Positions 1 through 5,909 are shown, numbered from the stretch's first letter. The stretch: DNA of 7,334 nt from Planctomycetota bacterium (GCA_020344865.1 CP070830.1:2266417-2273750); one strand, 5' to 3'. The notes: generated from the sequence alone by a model not told the origin. Numbers and translations are program-made.

Positions 1-484
1 CGGTCAAATCATGTTTTCTAACGGAGCCGGTGGCCCTTCCTTTTGTGTGCAAGAGGGCGGTAGCGAGATGCTCTATATCTTTTAGTCCGGTATCGAGGCC
101 GACGGGGCGTGCACCGGGGCCGGATACTTTGAAGCCGTTGTACTTGGCGGGGTTATGTGAGGCGGTCACCTGGACGCCGCCGCAGGTGCCGAGGTGATTG
201 ATTGCAAAGTACATCTGGGGGGTGTCAATCATGCCGATGTCAACTACATTTGCGCCGCATGCGCTTATTCCCCGTATAAGGGCATTGGCCAAAGACTCGC
301 TGTGCGTTCTCATATCGCGAGCGACGCAAATGGCCTGCGAATGGGCCTGGCCTCGCGCATAGCCGTGAAGCAGCGACCGCAAGAACTGAGCGGAGGCATA
401 GCCGATTTTCCAGGCATCTTCCTCTTTGAGCTGGTCGGGATAAATGCCTCTTATATCATACGCCTTGAAGATTGCAGGGTCCAT
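1..484 (-). CDS. Phosphomannomutase/phosphoglucomutase, N-terminal part (cut by window edge)
   Basis: This enzyme interconverts hexose 1-phosphate and hexose 6-phosphate (mannose and/or glucose) in the cytoplasm, feeding sugar-nucleotide and polysaccharide synthesis. The reading frame starts at ATG 484-482 and runs open off the left edge, giving 161 residues of a family that is usually about 450 long. The N-terminus has the family pattern FKAYDIRGIYP (residues 6-16). The catalytic phosphoserine loop TASHNP lies at residues 107-112, with the serine at 109, close to its position in the Pseudomonas enzyme. The Mg-binding and sugar-specificity loops would lie beyond the window, so mannose and glucose preference cannot be separated. 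A weak AGGA ribosome site precedes the start, and a promoter is seen at 550-579. It is probably transcribed independently of the ars operon. The family call is firm; substrate is open. Confidence 0.93.
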   Translation of the reverse strand, partial: MDPAIFKAYDIRGIYPDQLKEEDAWKIGYASAQFLRSLLHGYARGQAHSQAICVARDMRTHSESLANALIRGISACGANVVDIGMIDTPQMYFAINHLGTCGGVQVTASHNPAKYNGFKVSGPGARPVGLDTGLKDIEHLATALLHTKGRATGSVRKHDLT

Positions 485-549
485 TTCGCAGATTCCTAAA
501 GTTGTGGAGCGAAAGGCTTTCTCAGCCAACAGAACTCTACCGTGTGACT

Positions 550-579
550 ACTATACATCTGAGCAGTCTGAAATGTCAA
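550..579 (-). promoter_or_regulatory. Sigma70-type promoter for the phosphomannomutase gene
   Basis: On the minus strand a perfect TTGACA (579-574) is followed after 18 bases by TATAGT (555-550). Transcription would begin near 542, leaving a leader of about 58 nt before the ATG at 484. The promoter lies in the 179-bp gap between the end of arsG (664) and the mutase. I saw no convincing intrinsic terminator for the ars operon in that gap, so some read-through is possible. This is a sequence-pattern call only. Confidence 0.6.
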
Positions 580-663
580 CACCGAATACGCGGCGACCGA
601 GATGGGCAAAATTGTATATAACGGGATGAGACGGGGCAGAAACGGCCCTTCTGGCGGGTTTGT

Positions 664-1356
664 TTATTGAAAGACGTTGAAAACGTACGCGAGACAGTAA
701 TAAATCCCAATTAGAATGAAGATGACGCCCGTTATGCGGCGAATCCACCGTTCGATTTGAGTCAGTTTGTCGAAAGCTTTGCCGAGAGATTTGGCCCCCA
801 AGGCAAGCAGGACTGCGAACAAAAGGACGGGAAGGGCGGTTCCAATACCGTAAAGTGCGGGCAGCACAACACCTGAGCTGCATTTTACCGAGAGTGGGAT
901 GAGGCTGCCGAAGAAGAGTGCGGCGGATATGGGACAGAATGAAAGTGCGAAGACGATACCCAACAGGCCCGCTCCGGCGATTCCCAAGGATTCGGCCCGT
1001 TTTTGCATTTTTGCACTCACGGCGGAGCCGGAGATATTTATCTTTATCAGTTCCAGCAGAACCATACCCACGAGAATCAGTATGGGTCCGAGTATCTTAT
1101 TGATATATTTTTGAAGGATATGAGAGAGCTGTGGTATGGACAGGACACTGGTGACGATGAGGATTCCGAGTATTGCGTAAGTCAGCATACGGCCGAGCGT
1201 ATAGACAAGGCCGGTGGCGAACACCGTGCGGGTGCTACCGATACGCCTGTCAATGAAGGATATAGCGGCAATATTCGTTGCCAAGGGACACGGGCTGATA
1301 GAAGTCAGTATGCCCAGCCACAGCGCTGACAATACGCCTATGATGAGTTCCTGCAT
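664..1356 (-). CDS. arsG: ArsG-family / CcdA-like membrane protein (putative aromatic-arsenical efflux permease)
   Basis: A 230-residue polytopic membrane protein with about six hydrophobic segments (roughly residues 4-26, 46-74, 88-107, 125-155, 160-187, 207-227). Segments one and four carry the paired motifs SPCPLAT (Cys23) and SFCPISA (Cys141), the hallmark of the DsbD/CcdA superfamily, whose two cysteines pass electrons across the membrane. The sequence and its position directly after an ArsF-type gene match, from memory, the ArsG family described as an efflux permease for trivalent aromatic aminoarsenicals. ATG 1356-1354 overlaps the upstream TGA by one base (TGATG), so translation is probably coupled. 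It is the last gene of the ars operon. Alternatively it may act as a CcdA-like electron carrier feeding the ArsF-like protein rather than as a pump. Superfamily placement is firm; substrate is inferred. Confidence 0.75.
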   Translation of the reverse strand: MQELIIGVLSALWLGILTSISPCPLATNIAAISFIDRRIGSTRTVFATGLVYTLGRMLTYAILGILIVTSVLSIPQLSHILQKYINKILGPILILVGMVLLELIKINISGSAVSAKMQKRAESLGIAGAGLLGIVFALSFCPISAALFFGSLIPLSVKCSSGVVLPALYGIGTALPVLLFAVLLALGAKSLGKAFDKLTQIERWIRRITGVIFILIGIYYCLAYVFNVFQ

Positions 1357-1865
1357 CAGTCCGACTCCAAGCAGTTTCTGACCTCGTCCTGGATGTATTG
1401 TACGAAGGCTGGTTTACGGCGGACGAGCTCCCATATTTCCTTTAGATTCTTCCAGCCGGCCGGTTTGCCGTTTTCGGTTTTGGCGAGGACGATGGATTTT
1501 GTGTAGAGTTGATAATCTTTCACATAGTGTTCGTTGCCGGGGTTCTCGACATTGACCATCTGCCACTGGAGGCTGCCATCGTTGAGCTGCTCGGGGAATG
1601 CATCCTGGAGGGCTTCGAGGGTATATTGCTCGAACTTCCTGCAAGTCGTACAGCGGGCATTTCCATGGAAGTAATATACCACGACCTTTGAGGCAGCCGC
1701 CTTCGGAGACTGCGAGACTGTAAGAGCGGCATCCGCGCTTTCCGGCGCGCTGGCAGTTGGTGCAGCCGGCTCCGGTCGCGGGCGCAGCTCGCTGTTTATC
1801 AAATACGCGACGCTGCCGCCGACAAACAATAATAATGCTATCGTAAGAATCGTTTTAGGTTTCAT
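1356..1865 (-). CDS. arsF: ArsF-family thioredoxin-fold protein, membrane-anchored
   Basis: A 169-residue protein with an N-terminal hydrophobic segment (about residues 5-24) that looks like an uncleaved signal anchor. A Pro/Ala-rich linker follows (about 29-60), then a thioredoxin-like domain starting at VVVYYFHG, with a CTTC dithiol motif at residues 72-75 and a lone Cys165 near the end. The soluble part should lie outside the cytoplasm. The segments around YFHGNARCTTC and WQMVNVENPGNEHYVKDY match the family annotated as the ArsF subunit of a nitrophenyl-arsenical nitroreductase; that name is recalled, not computed. ATG 1865-1863 has a strong AAAGGAGATG ribosome site and lies 44 nt after the thioredoxin gene. 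The TGA overlaps the arsG start. The likely job is thiol redox chemistry coupled to ArsG; nitroreduction here is unproven. Confidence 0.72.
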   Translation of the reverse strand: MKPKTILTIALLLFVGGSVAYLINSELRPRPEPAAPTASAPESADAALTVSQSPKAAASKVVVYYFHGNARCTTCRKFEQYTLEALQDAFPEQLNDGSLQWQMVNVENPGNEHYVKDYQLYTKSIVLAKTENGKPAGWKNLKEIWELVRRKPAFVQYIQDEVRNCLESD

Positions 1866-1909
1866 ATTTCATCTCCTTTGGCTGATAGTTTATTGTCAGG
1901 AGGCCGTAC

Positions 1910-2143
1910 CTACTCGAGGATTTTTTTGATGTCCTCTACAGAGGGCACTTTACCGACGGATTTGACATTGCCGTCCACCGCGAGGGCGGGGGTCATCATT
2001 ACGCCGAAGCCCATTATTTCATTGATGTCGGTGACTTTTTCAATTTTGTATTCTATGCCCAAATCAGCTGCTGCGGCCCGGGCATTTTCCGCGAGCTTGC
2101 TGCACTTGGGACAGCCCGTTCCAAGAATTTGAATCTTTTTCAT
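1910..2143 (-). CDS. Small thioredoxin family protein (MTH895/TM0996 glutaredoxin-like type)
   Basis: A 77-residue single-domain thioredoxin-like protein without a signal peptide. It has a beta strand KKIQILG, the redox motif CPKC (residues 11-14 of MKKIQILGTGCPKC), and the cis-proline segment MMTPALAVDG typical of the fold. Its length and motif fit the small glutaredoxin-like thioredoxins common in anaerobes and archaea. ATG 2143-2141 is chosen over an upstream start at 2194, because the extra 17 residues are atypical and would overlap acr3 by 52 nt. A GGAGGTG site sits six bases before the chosen start, and the ATG shares one base with the acr3 stop (TAATG). It may supply cytoplasmic electrons to the following CcdA-like/ArsF-like pair, or be the counterpart of ArsE in arsEFG clusters; both are inference. 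Confidence 0.85.
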   Translation of the reverse strand: MKKIQILGTGCPKCSKLAENARAAAADLGIEYKIEKVTDINEIMGFGVMMTPALAVDGNVKSVGKVPSVEDIKKILE

Positions 2144-3342
2144 TATACACCTCCATTCATATCTGCCGCGAACCATTTCTGCGTTCTGAGGCATATCCTG
2201 ACCAGCATCAACATAACAGGGACCTCAATAAGCACGCCAACGACGGTTGCCAAAGCGGCCCCGGACGACAGGCCAAACAGCATTGTCGCGGTGGCAATGG
2301 CAACTTCAAAATGATTCGAGGCTCCTATCATCGCCGACGGAGCCGCATCAGAGTATCGAAGTTTCAAAAGCCTAGCTAAAGCGTAAGCCAGCCAAAATAT
2401 AAGATTTGTTTGAATAAACAAGGGAATCGCAATCCAGAGAATTGTCAGTGGATTAGAAAGAATGATGTCTCCTTTGAATGAGAACAACAAGACGAGGGTG
2501 ACAAGCAGGGCAATTATCGTAACAGGCGTTAGAAAGTGCAGGAATTTCTCATCGAACCAGATTCGCCCTTTGGCGGCAATTATCCATTTTCGGGAGAGGT
2601 ATCCGGCAGCAAGGGGTAAAGCGACGTAGATAGCAATTGATAAAAGCAGCGCCTGCCAGGGGACAGGCAGCCTGCCGACACCGAGCAAAAATCCGCCCAG
2701 CGGACCGTAAAGAAGCAGCATAGTCAAGGAATTGATGGCGACCATCACGAGCGTATGGCCATCATTTCCTTTTGCGAGGTAGCCCCACACCAAGACCATA
2801 GCCGTACAGGGGGCTATGCCAAGCAGGATGCAACCGGCCAGATAGCTGCGCCAAAGCGGAACCTGCAGCATCTTTATGCCCTCGAGCTCAATAACCGTCC
2901 CGGCTCCGTAGGCAGCGCCAACGGGCAAATCAAGTCCAAAAGGCATTTTGACGCGGTCAACCGCACCAGGGCCAATAAAGGCATAAAAGAGTGTCCCGAG
3001 AAAAAGCAGGGAGATGGCGTACATAGTAAACGGCTTTACGGCCCAGTTCACAAAGAGTGTCAGTCCGACAGGTTTGGCGTTGCGGCCGGCTTTCAGGACC
3101 TCAGCGAAGTCAATTTTCACCATAATCGGATACATCATAAAGAAGAGACAGACCGCTATCGGAATTGATACCACAGGGGCTTTGTTGACAAAAATAGCCA
3201 TACCGTCCAATGTCTTGGCAAATCCAGGTGCCAGCTTGCCTAAAACAATTCCCCCCACGATACAAAGCACAACCCAAACCGTAAGATATTTTTCAAAGAC
3301 GGTCAGACCATGAGATTCGCTTGTGAAGGATGATTCTCTCAT
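2143..3342 (-). CDS. acr3: ACR3 family arsenite efflux transporter
   Basis: A 399-residue inner-membrane exporter of As(OH)3 driven by the membrane potential or proton gradient. About ten hydrophobic helices are visible. Family signatures include the GIAPCTAMVLVWGYLAKGN block with the essential cysteine at 179, the SLTMLLLYGPL segment, and GASNHFEVAIA with the conserved Glu346. The length is slightly above the usual 350-370. The excess lies in a short N-terminal extension and in the loop at about residues 122-160, where a Gly/Pro-rich stretch replaces the usual short connector. ATG 3342-3340 has a strong GAGGTGA site at 3352-3346. The start shares ATGA with the stop of the truncated arsC, and the end overlaps the thioredoxin start by one base. 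A 14-bp perfect stem lies just upstream of its ribosome site. Confidence 0.96.
   Translation of the reverse strand: MRESSFTSESHGLTVFEKYLTVWVVLCIVGGIVLGKLAPGFAKTLDGMAIFVNKAPVVSIPIAVCLFFMMYPIMVKIDFAEVLKAGRNAKPVGLTLFVNWAVKPFTMYAISLLFLGTLFYAFIGPGAVDRVKMPFGLDLPVGAAYGAGTVIELEGIKMLQVPLWRSYLAGCILLGIAPCTAMVLVWGYLAKGNDGHTLVMVAINSLTMLLLYGPLGGFLLGVGRLPVPWQALLLSIAIYVALPLAAGYLSRKWIIAAKGRIWFDEKFLHFLTPVTIIALLVTLVLLFSFKGDIILSNPLTILWIAIPLFIQTNLIFWLAYALARLLKLRYSDAAPSAMIGASNHFEVAIATATMLFGLSSGAALATVVGVLIEVPVMLMLVRICLRTQKWFAADMNGGV
2148..2154 (-). promoter_or_regulatory. Ribosome binding site fixing the thioredoxin start
   Basis: The minus strand reads GGAGGTG followed by TATA and ATG (2143-2141). This near-perfect Shine-Dalgarno lies inside the last codons of acr3, and it supports the short 77-residue start rather than the longer frame beginning at 2194. 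Confidence 0.75.
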
Positions 3343-3512
3343 TCGTCACCTCTTTTTTGCCTTACGGCATTGGTATTGAGACCACGGGTCTCAATACCAA
3401 CAGAGTAAGGCTCAAGCACATCACCTTTTAGGCACCTTGTCCAACCCTCAGCCATCTGGCTTCGGCAGAAATTACCAGCGCATAGAAACGAAATCTTCAG
3501 CTTACCATTCAA
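3339..3512 (-). pseudogene. arsC: Truncated arsenate reductase remnant (thioredoxin-coupled LMW-phosphatase-type ArsC)
   Basis: An open frame from TTG 3512-3510 to TGA 3341-3339 encodes 57 residues that read clearly as the first third of ArsC. It has the strand LKISFLC, the P-loop CAGNFCRS (Cys11 nucleophile, Arg17) with QMAEGW after it, and then the conserved KGDVLEPYSVGIETRGLN block. Family members run about 130-145 residues. Everything beyond residue 51 is missing, including the two resolving cysteines and the aspartate of the second active-site loop. The tail RQKRGDE then meets the acr3 start with an ATGA overlap. Only 172 nt separate the neighbouring genes, so a simple frameshift cannot hide the rest; an internal deletion is the best reading. 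It starts two bases after the previous stop, with only a weak ribosome site. It cannot be an active reductase, but may still be translated. Confidence 0.85.
3359..3411 (-). repeat. Long inverted repeat (hairpin) inside the arsC remnant, just before the acr3 ribosome site
   Basis: On the plus strand the arms TTGGTATTGAGACC (3370-3383) and GGTCTCAATACCAA (3387-3400) are perfect reverse complements with a three-base loop. A second seven-pair stem, GCCTTAC with GTAAGGC (3359-3365 and 3405-3411), closes it across a symmetric four-base internal loop. In minus-strand RNA, two further G-U pairs can extend the upper stem. No T-run follows in either direction, so it is not a typical intrinsic terminator. 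It encodes the conserved ArsC peptide VGIETRGLNTN, whose usual codons are themselves nearly palindromic, so it may be partly a by-product of coding. Confidence 0.8.
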
Positions 3513-3514
3513 AT

Positions 3515-3847
3515 TTAATTCTCTGCGAGCTTGATAGTTATATCTTTCGGCAATGCCAGACCGGCGGCAACCTGCATCGCCTTGAATAAACCGACCGGCA
3601 CAGCACAGCCAGCACAGCAGCCCGTGAGGGTTTCACGAACTGCGGTCATAATTACAGACGTAGCACCTGGGCTTATTTCCTGATAGGCATCAATAGGTCC
3701 TTTTTCTCCAAGAGTTTGTCCTAAAGGGGCAATCTTGTCGCAGTTTGTATCAAGGTCGAATATCACGTGCTGGCCATCCTCGCTGGTAACACAGGCAGTT
3801 GTTACAAAGCCGCAAATCCCGGCATCAATATTTACAATAGCTTTCAT
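3515..3847 (-). CDS. Conserved cysteine-containing protein of unknown function (resembles DUF6951)
   Basis: A 110-residue cytoplasmic protein with no signal peptide or membrane segment. Six cysteines are placed suggestively: Cys12 and Cys19 in AGICGFVTTAC, Cys36 in DTNCDKIAPL, and Cys77, Cys78 and Cys81 in GCCAGCAVPVG. The C-terminal half (LFKAMQVAAGLALPKDITI) and the ICGF...C...CxxCxVP layout match a small family that I recall from methanogens and anaerobic bacteria under the label DUF6951; the number is from memory. The cysteines could bind a metal or iron-sulfur cluster, or a trivalent arsenical. ATG 3847-3845 follows the MtrA-like stop by 11 nt with an AAGGG ribosome site, so it is co-translated with that gene. 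A functional partnership with the MtrA-like protein is a guess from adjacency. Confidence 0.75.
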   Translation of the reverse strand: MKAIVNIDAGICGFVTTACVTSEDGQHVIFDLDTNCDKIAPLGQTLGEKGPIDAYQEISPGATSVIMTAVRETLTGCCAGCAVPVGLFKAMQVAAGLALPKDITIKLAEN

Positions 3848-3858
3848 TTTACGCCCTT

Positions 3859-4563
3859 TTATGGATTTTTATGCAGCTTCTTCTCTTCTGCCGTTTTCCT
3901 GATACGCTCCATCAATATTTGTGCCTTCTCTCGCTGGACGCGTTCCTCCTCAGTCCTGGGTTCGAGAGAAGGCTGCGTAACTTTCCAAGTAATCTTACCA
4001 CTTAGCGGTTCTGCTGGGTATGCGCCCGGGTCGTAGAGTTTATATTTTCCAAAAGTTGTAGGTTTTTCCTGATAACAAGACCAAACCGCCTGACGCAGGA
4101 CCTCAGTGGAACCTTCATTAACCAAGTCTATTATAGTAATCTGCTTGCGGAACCGCTCTACGAAGTCCGTCGGGATGTTGAAAAGGAAGGGGGTGGGGGC
4201 ATCTGTCGCGATGATTCGCCTGTTCTCATCGAGCCCATTTTTAGAAAGCTGCAACATCGCGTTTCCCACGAGATGCCCCGGCGATTCAGGCCCGCAGACA
4301 ACTAGGTAACGGATATTAGGATTGGCGACGATATTGCAGATGATTTTTTCTATGCCTATGTTCTCCGTCTGCAATGTTCCGGCTAAAGCCGCCCCACTTT
4401 CGACCGCAACGCGAACCAGCCTTTCTATATCCGGAGGTGTATGCTCTCTTGTCCATCGCAGAATCACCACGACCGCCACCGGCGAATAGTCATTGCCCCG
4501 AAGGTAGCAACCCTCTTCCGGGGGGTAGGCGGGAGCTGTTTGAGCCTTACTGAGTTCAGCCAT
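3859..4563 (-). CDS. MtrA-like corrinoid protein (tetrahydromethanopterin S-methyltransferase subunit A homologue)
   Basis: A 234-residue soluble protein homologous to MtrA, the cobamide-carrying subunit of the methanogen Na+-pumping methyltransferase. Matching blocks are YPPEEGCYLRGNDYSPVAVV, GAALAGTLQTENIGIEKII, NIVANPNIRYLVVCG, and DAPTPFLFNIPTDFVERF. The histidine that ligates cobalt from below in MtrA (in GHITGQ) is kept as His97 in SPGHLVGN, so corrinoid binding is likely. It lacks the C-terminal membrane helix of methanogen MtrA and ends in a charged tail. No other Mtr subunit is in the window. ATG 4563-4561 is chosen: it lies four bases after the permease stop with a GGGGG site upstream. 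A TTG at 4602 would add 13 residues overlapping the permease. Its place in an ars operon suggests methyl transfer involving arsenic, which is inference. Confidence 0.85.
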   Translation of the reverse strand: MAELSKAQTAPAYPPEEGCYLRGNDYSPVAVVVILRWTREHTPPDIERLVRVAVESGAALAGTLQTENIGIEKIICNIVANPNIRYLVVCGPESPGHLVGNAMLQLSKNGLDENRRIIATDAPTPFLFNIPTDFVERFRKQITIIDLVNEGSTEVLRQAVWSCYQEKPTTFGKYKLYDPGAYPAEPLSGKITWKVTQPSLEPRTEEERVQREKAQILMERIRKTAEEKKLHKNP

Positions 4564-4567
4564 TCTC

Positions 4568-5878
4568 TTACCCCCAAAATGTACCGAAGAACATTCCGAC
4601 AATGGTGGACATCACGATAACCAGGAGTATGAAGACAAGTGTTTTGCTATTGCCCATGACCTTTCGAATGACAAGTATGTTCGGCAGCGACAGAGCGGGT
4701 CCTGCCAGAAGAAGCGCGAGTACGGGGCCGTTGTGCATGCCGAGCTTCATCAGGGCCTGCGTGATGGGAATCTCGGTCAGGGTGGCGAAGTACCAGAAGG
4801 TTCCGATGACGCTTGCCGCAAGGTTGGCTCTTAAGCTGTTGTCGCCCACCCACTGTGCGACGTGCTTTTCCGGCAGCAGTACACTAACAAAGCCGACGAC
4901 GAAAACACCGCCATAGAGAAGCGGTACGAGCAACTTGGTAAACTGCCAAGTGTTAGCCATCCACTGGCGTAGCTCTTCGCGCTCGTACCAACGCCACGCC
5001 ATAATCAGGACGGCCAGGCCCAGCAGTCCGGCGAGGTACCAGCGAATATGATAGACGGCGATTACCCAGGTTTGCTGCTCGGTCATTTCGGCGATTTGAG
5101 TTTTGGGCAGTGTTATCTTATCGCCGGTCTTATCTGGGCCGAGATTTTGCTCGAGCTGGAACCGGATGTTGTCTTTCGTTTCGTGGATGACGACGGCTTT
5201 GAACTCGCGGTAGTCGTTGGTTGTGACGATGACATTGCCGGGGTTGAACCAGTCGCTGAAGACCAAAAAGCCAATCATACACGCAAGGAACAGGGCCGTT
5301 TTGCCAATGTGACGGCGGGGCTTTTCTGGCTCGGGCATTTGAAGCGCTGCGGCGGCCTTCGCGCGCTCGCCTTTGCGAAACACAACCGCCATAAGCAGGC
5401 CAATTACAACTGAGAAAGCGACGGCGCCGACGACCCGTCCGACACCGATAGATAAACCCAGAACACGGGCACTTAAGAAGATAGCAAGGACGTTTATGGC
5501 AGGGCCGGAATACAAAAAGGCCGAGGCGGGGCCGAGACCCGCTCCCAGTTGATAAATGCCGGCGAACATAGGAAGCACGCTGCAGGAACAGACGGCCAGA
5601 ACACAACCGGCGACCGACGCCACGGCGTAGGCCAGGACGGGGTTTGCATTCGGTCCCAAGTATCGCATGACCGAGGCCTGAGAAAGAAAGGTGATGATAG
5701 CTCCGGCGATGAACAGGGCGGGTACGACGCAGGCCAGTGTGTGATTACGCGCATACCACTGCAAAAGGCGGAACGCTTCCTGGATTGCCTGCTGGATTTT
5801 GGGACTACCCAACGGCAGGGCATAAGCGACAATGAAAATGCCTAACAGTGCAGCAAAAATCTTCCATTCACGTTTCAT
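4568..5878 (-). CDS. Permease of the DUF318/ArsP family (PF03773), putative organoarsenical exporter
   Basis: A 436-residue polytopic inner-membrane protein. Hydrophobic segments lie at about residues 7-24, 48-66, 82-108, 112-136, 144-167, 193-209, 279-296, 317-336, 353-370, 385-405 and 412-432. Family motifs are CSCSVLPMFAGIYQLGAGLG (Cys97, Cys99), FLYSGPAINVLAI, and, in the second half, the internally similar AGPALSLPNILVIRKVMG. Characterised ArsP proteins of this family export trivalent methyl and aromatic arsenicals; other members are called only permease, so the substrate here is inferred from the ars setting. A soluble insert of about 70 residues (209-278) separates the two membrane halves, making it longer than the classic 310-350-residue ArsP. 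ATG 5878-5876 has an AGGA site and lies 31 nt after arsR. Confidence 0.85.
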   Translation of the reverse strand: MKREWKIFAALLGIFIVAYALPLGSPKIQQAIQEAFRLLQWYARNHTLACVVPALFIAGAIITFLSQASVMRYLGPNANPVLAYAVASVAGCVLAVCSCSVLPMFAGIYQLGAGLGPASAFLYSGPAINVLAIFLSARVLGLSIGVGRVVGAVAFSVVIGLLMAVVFRKGERAKAAAALQMPEPEKPRRHIGKTALFLACMIGFLVFSDWFNPGNVIVTTNDYREFKAVVIHETKDNIRFQLEQNLGPDKTGDKITLPKTQIAEMTEQQTWVIAVYHIRWYLAGLLGLAVLIMAWRWYEREELRQWMANTWQFTKLLVPLLYGGVFVVGFVSVLLPEKHVAQWVGDNSLRANLAASVIGTFWYFATLTEIPITQALMKLGMHNGPVLALLLAGPALSLPNILVIRKVMGNSKTLVFILLVIVMSTIVGMFFGTFWG

Positions 5879-5909
5879 AATTTTCCTGTTTCAAGGCAAA
5901 ACGCTCAAA

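Noticed and set aside
194..499. Plus-strand frame of 101 codons
   Set aside because: It lies antisense to the phosphomannomutase, which has strong family motifs in the minus-strand frame. The plus-strand translation shows no recognisable domain.
600..663. Possible intrinsic terminator after arsG (GGGC with GCCC, seven-base loop, minus strand)
   Set aside because: The stem is only four pairs and no T-run follows, so it was not annotated. No better candidate was seen before the mutase promoter.
2755..3168. Plus-strand frame of 137 codons
   Set aside because: It is antisense within acr3, whose conserved helices are clear. The shadow protein is hydrophilic, without family features or a ribosome site.
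3359..3411. The hairpin as an intrinsic terminator or a mobile-element end
   Set aside because: No T-run follows on either strand, no duplicated target site or transposase is present, and the sequence lies in frame within the arsC remnant.
3343..3514. Gap between the cysteine protein and acr3 as a riboswitch leader, for example cobalamin
   Set aside because: I looked for cobalamin-riboswitch boxes because of the corrinoid protein nearby and saw none. The gap reads instead as coding sequence for the ArsC N-terminus.
4564..4602. TTG start at 4602 for the MtrA-like protein, adding 13 residues
   Set aside because: It lies within the permease C-terminus and the added residues do not resemble MtrA. 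ATG 4563 has a purine-rich site and fits operon spacing.
5130..5606. Minus-strand frame of 158 codons rich in Arg and Cys
   Set aside because: It is an alternative frame within the ArsP-like permease. Its Arg/Cys/Pro-rich composition is typical of an out-of-frame reading.
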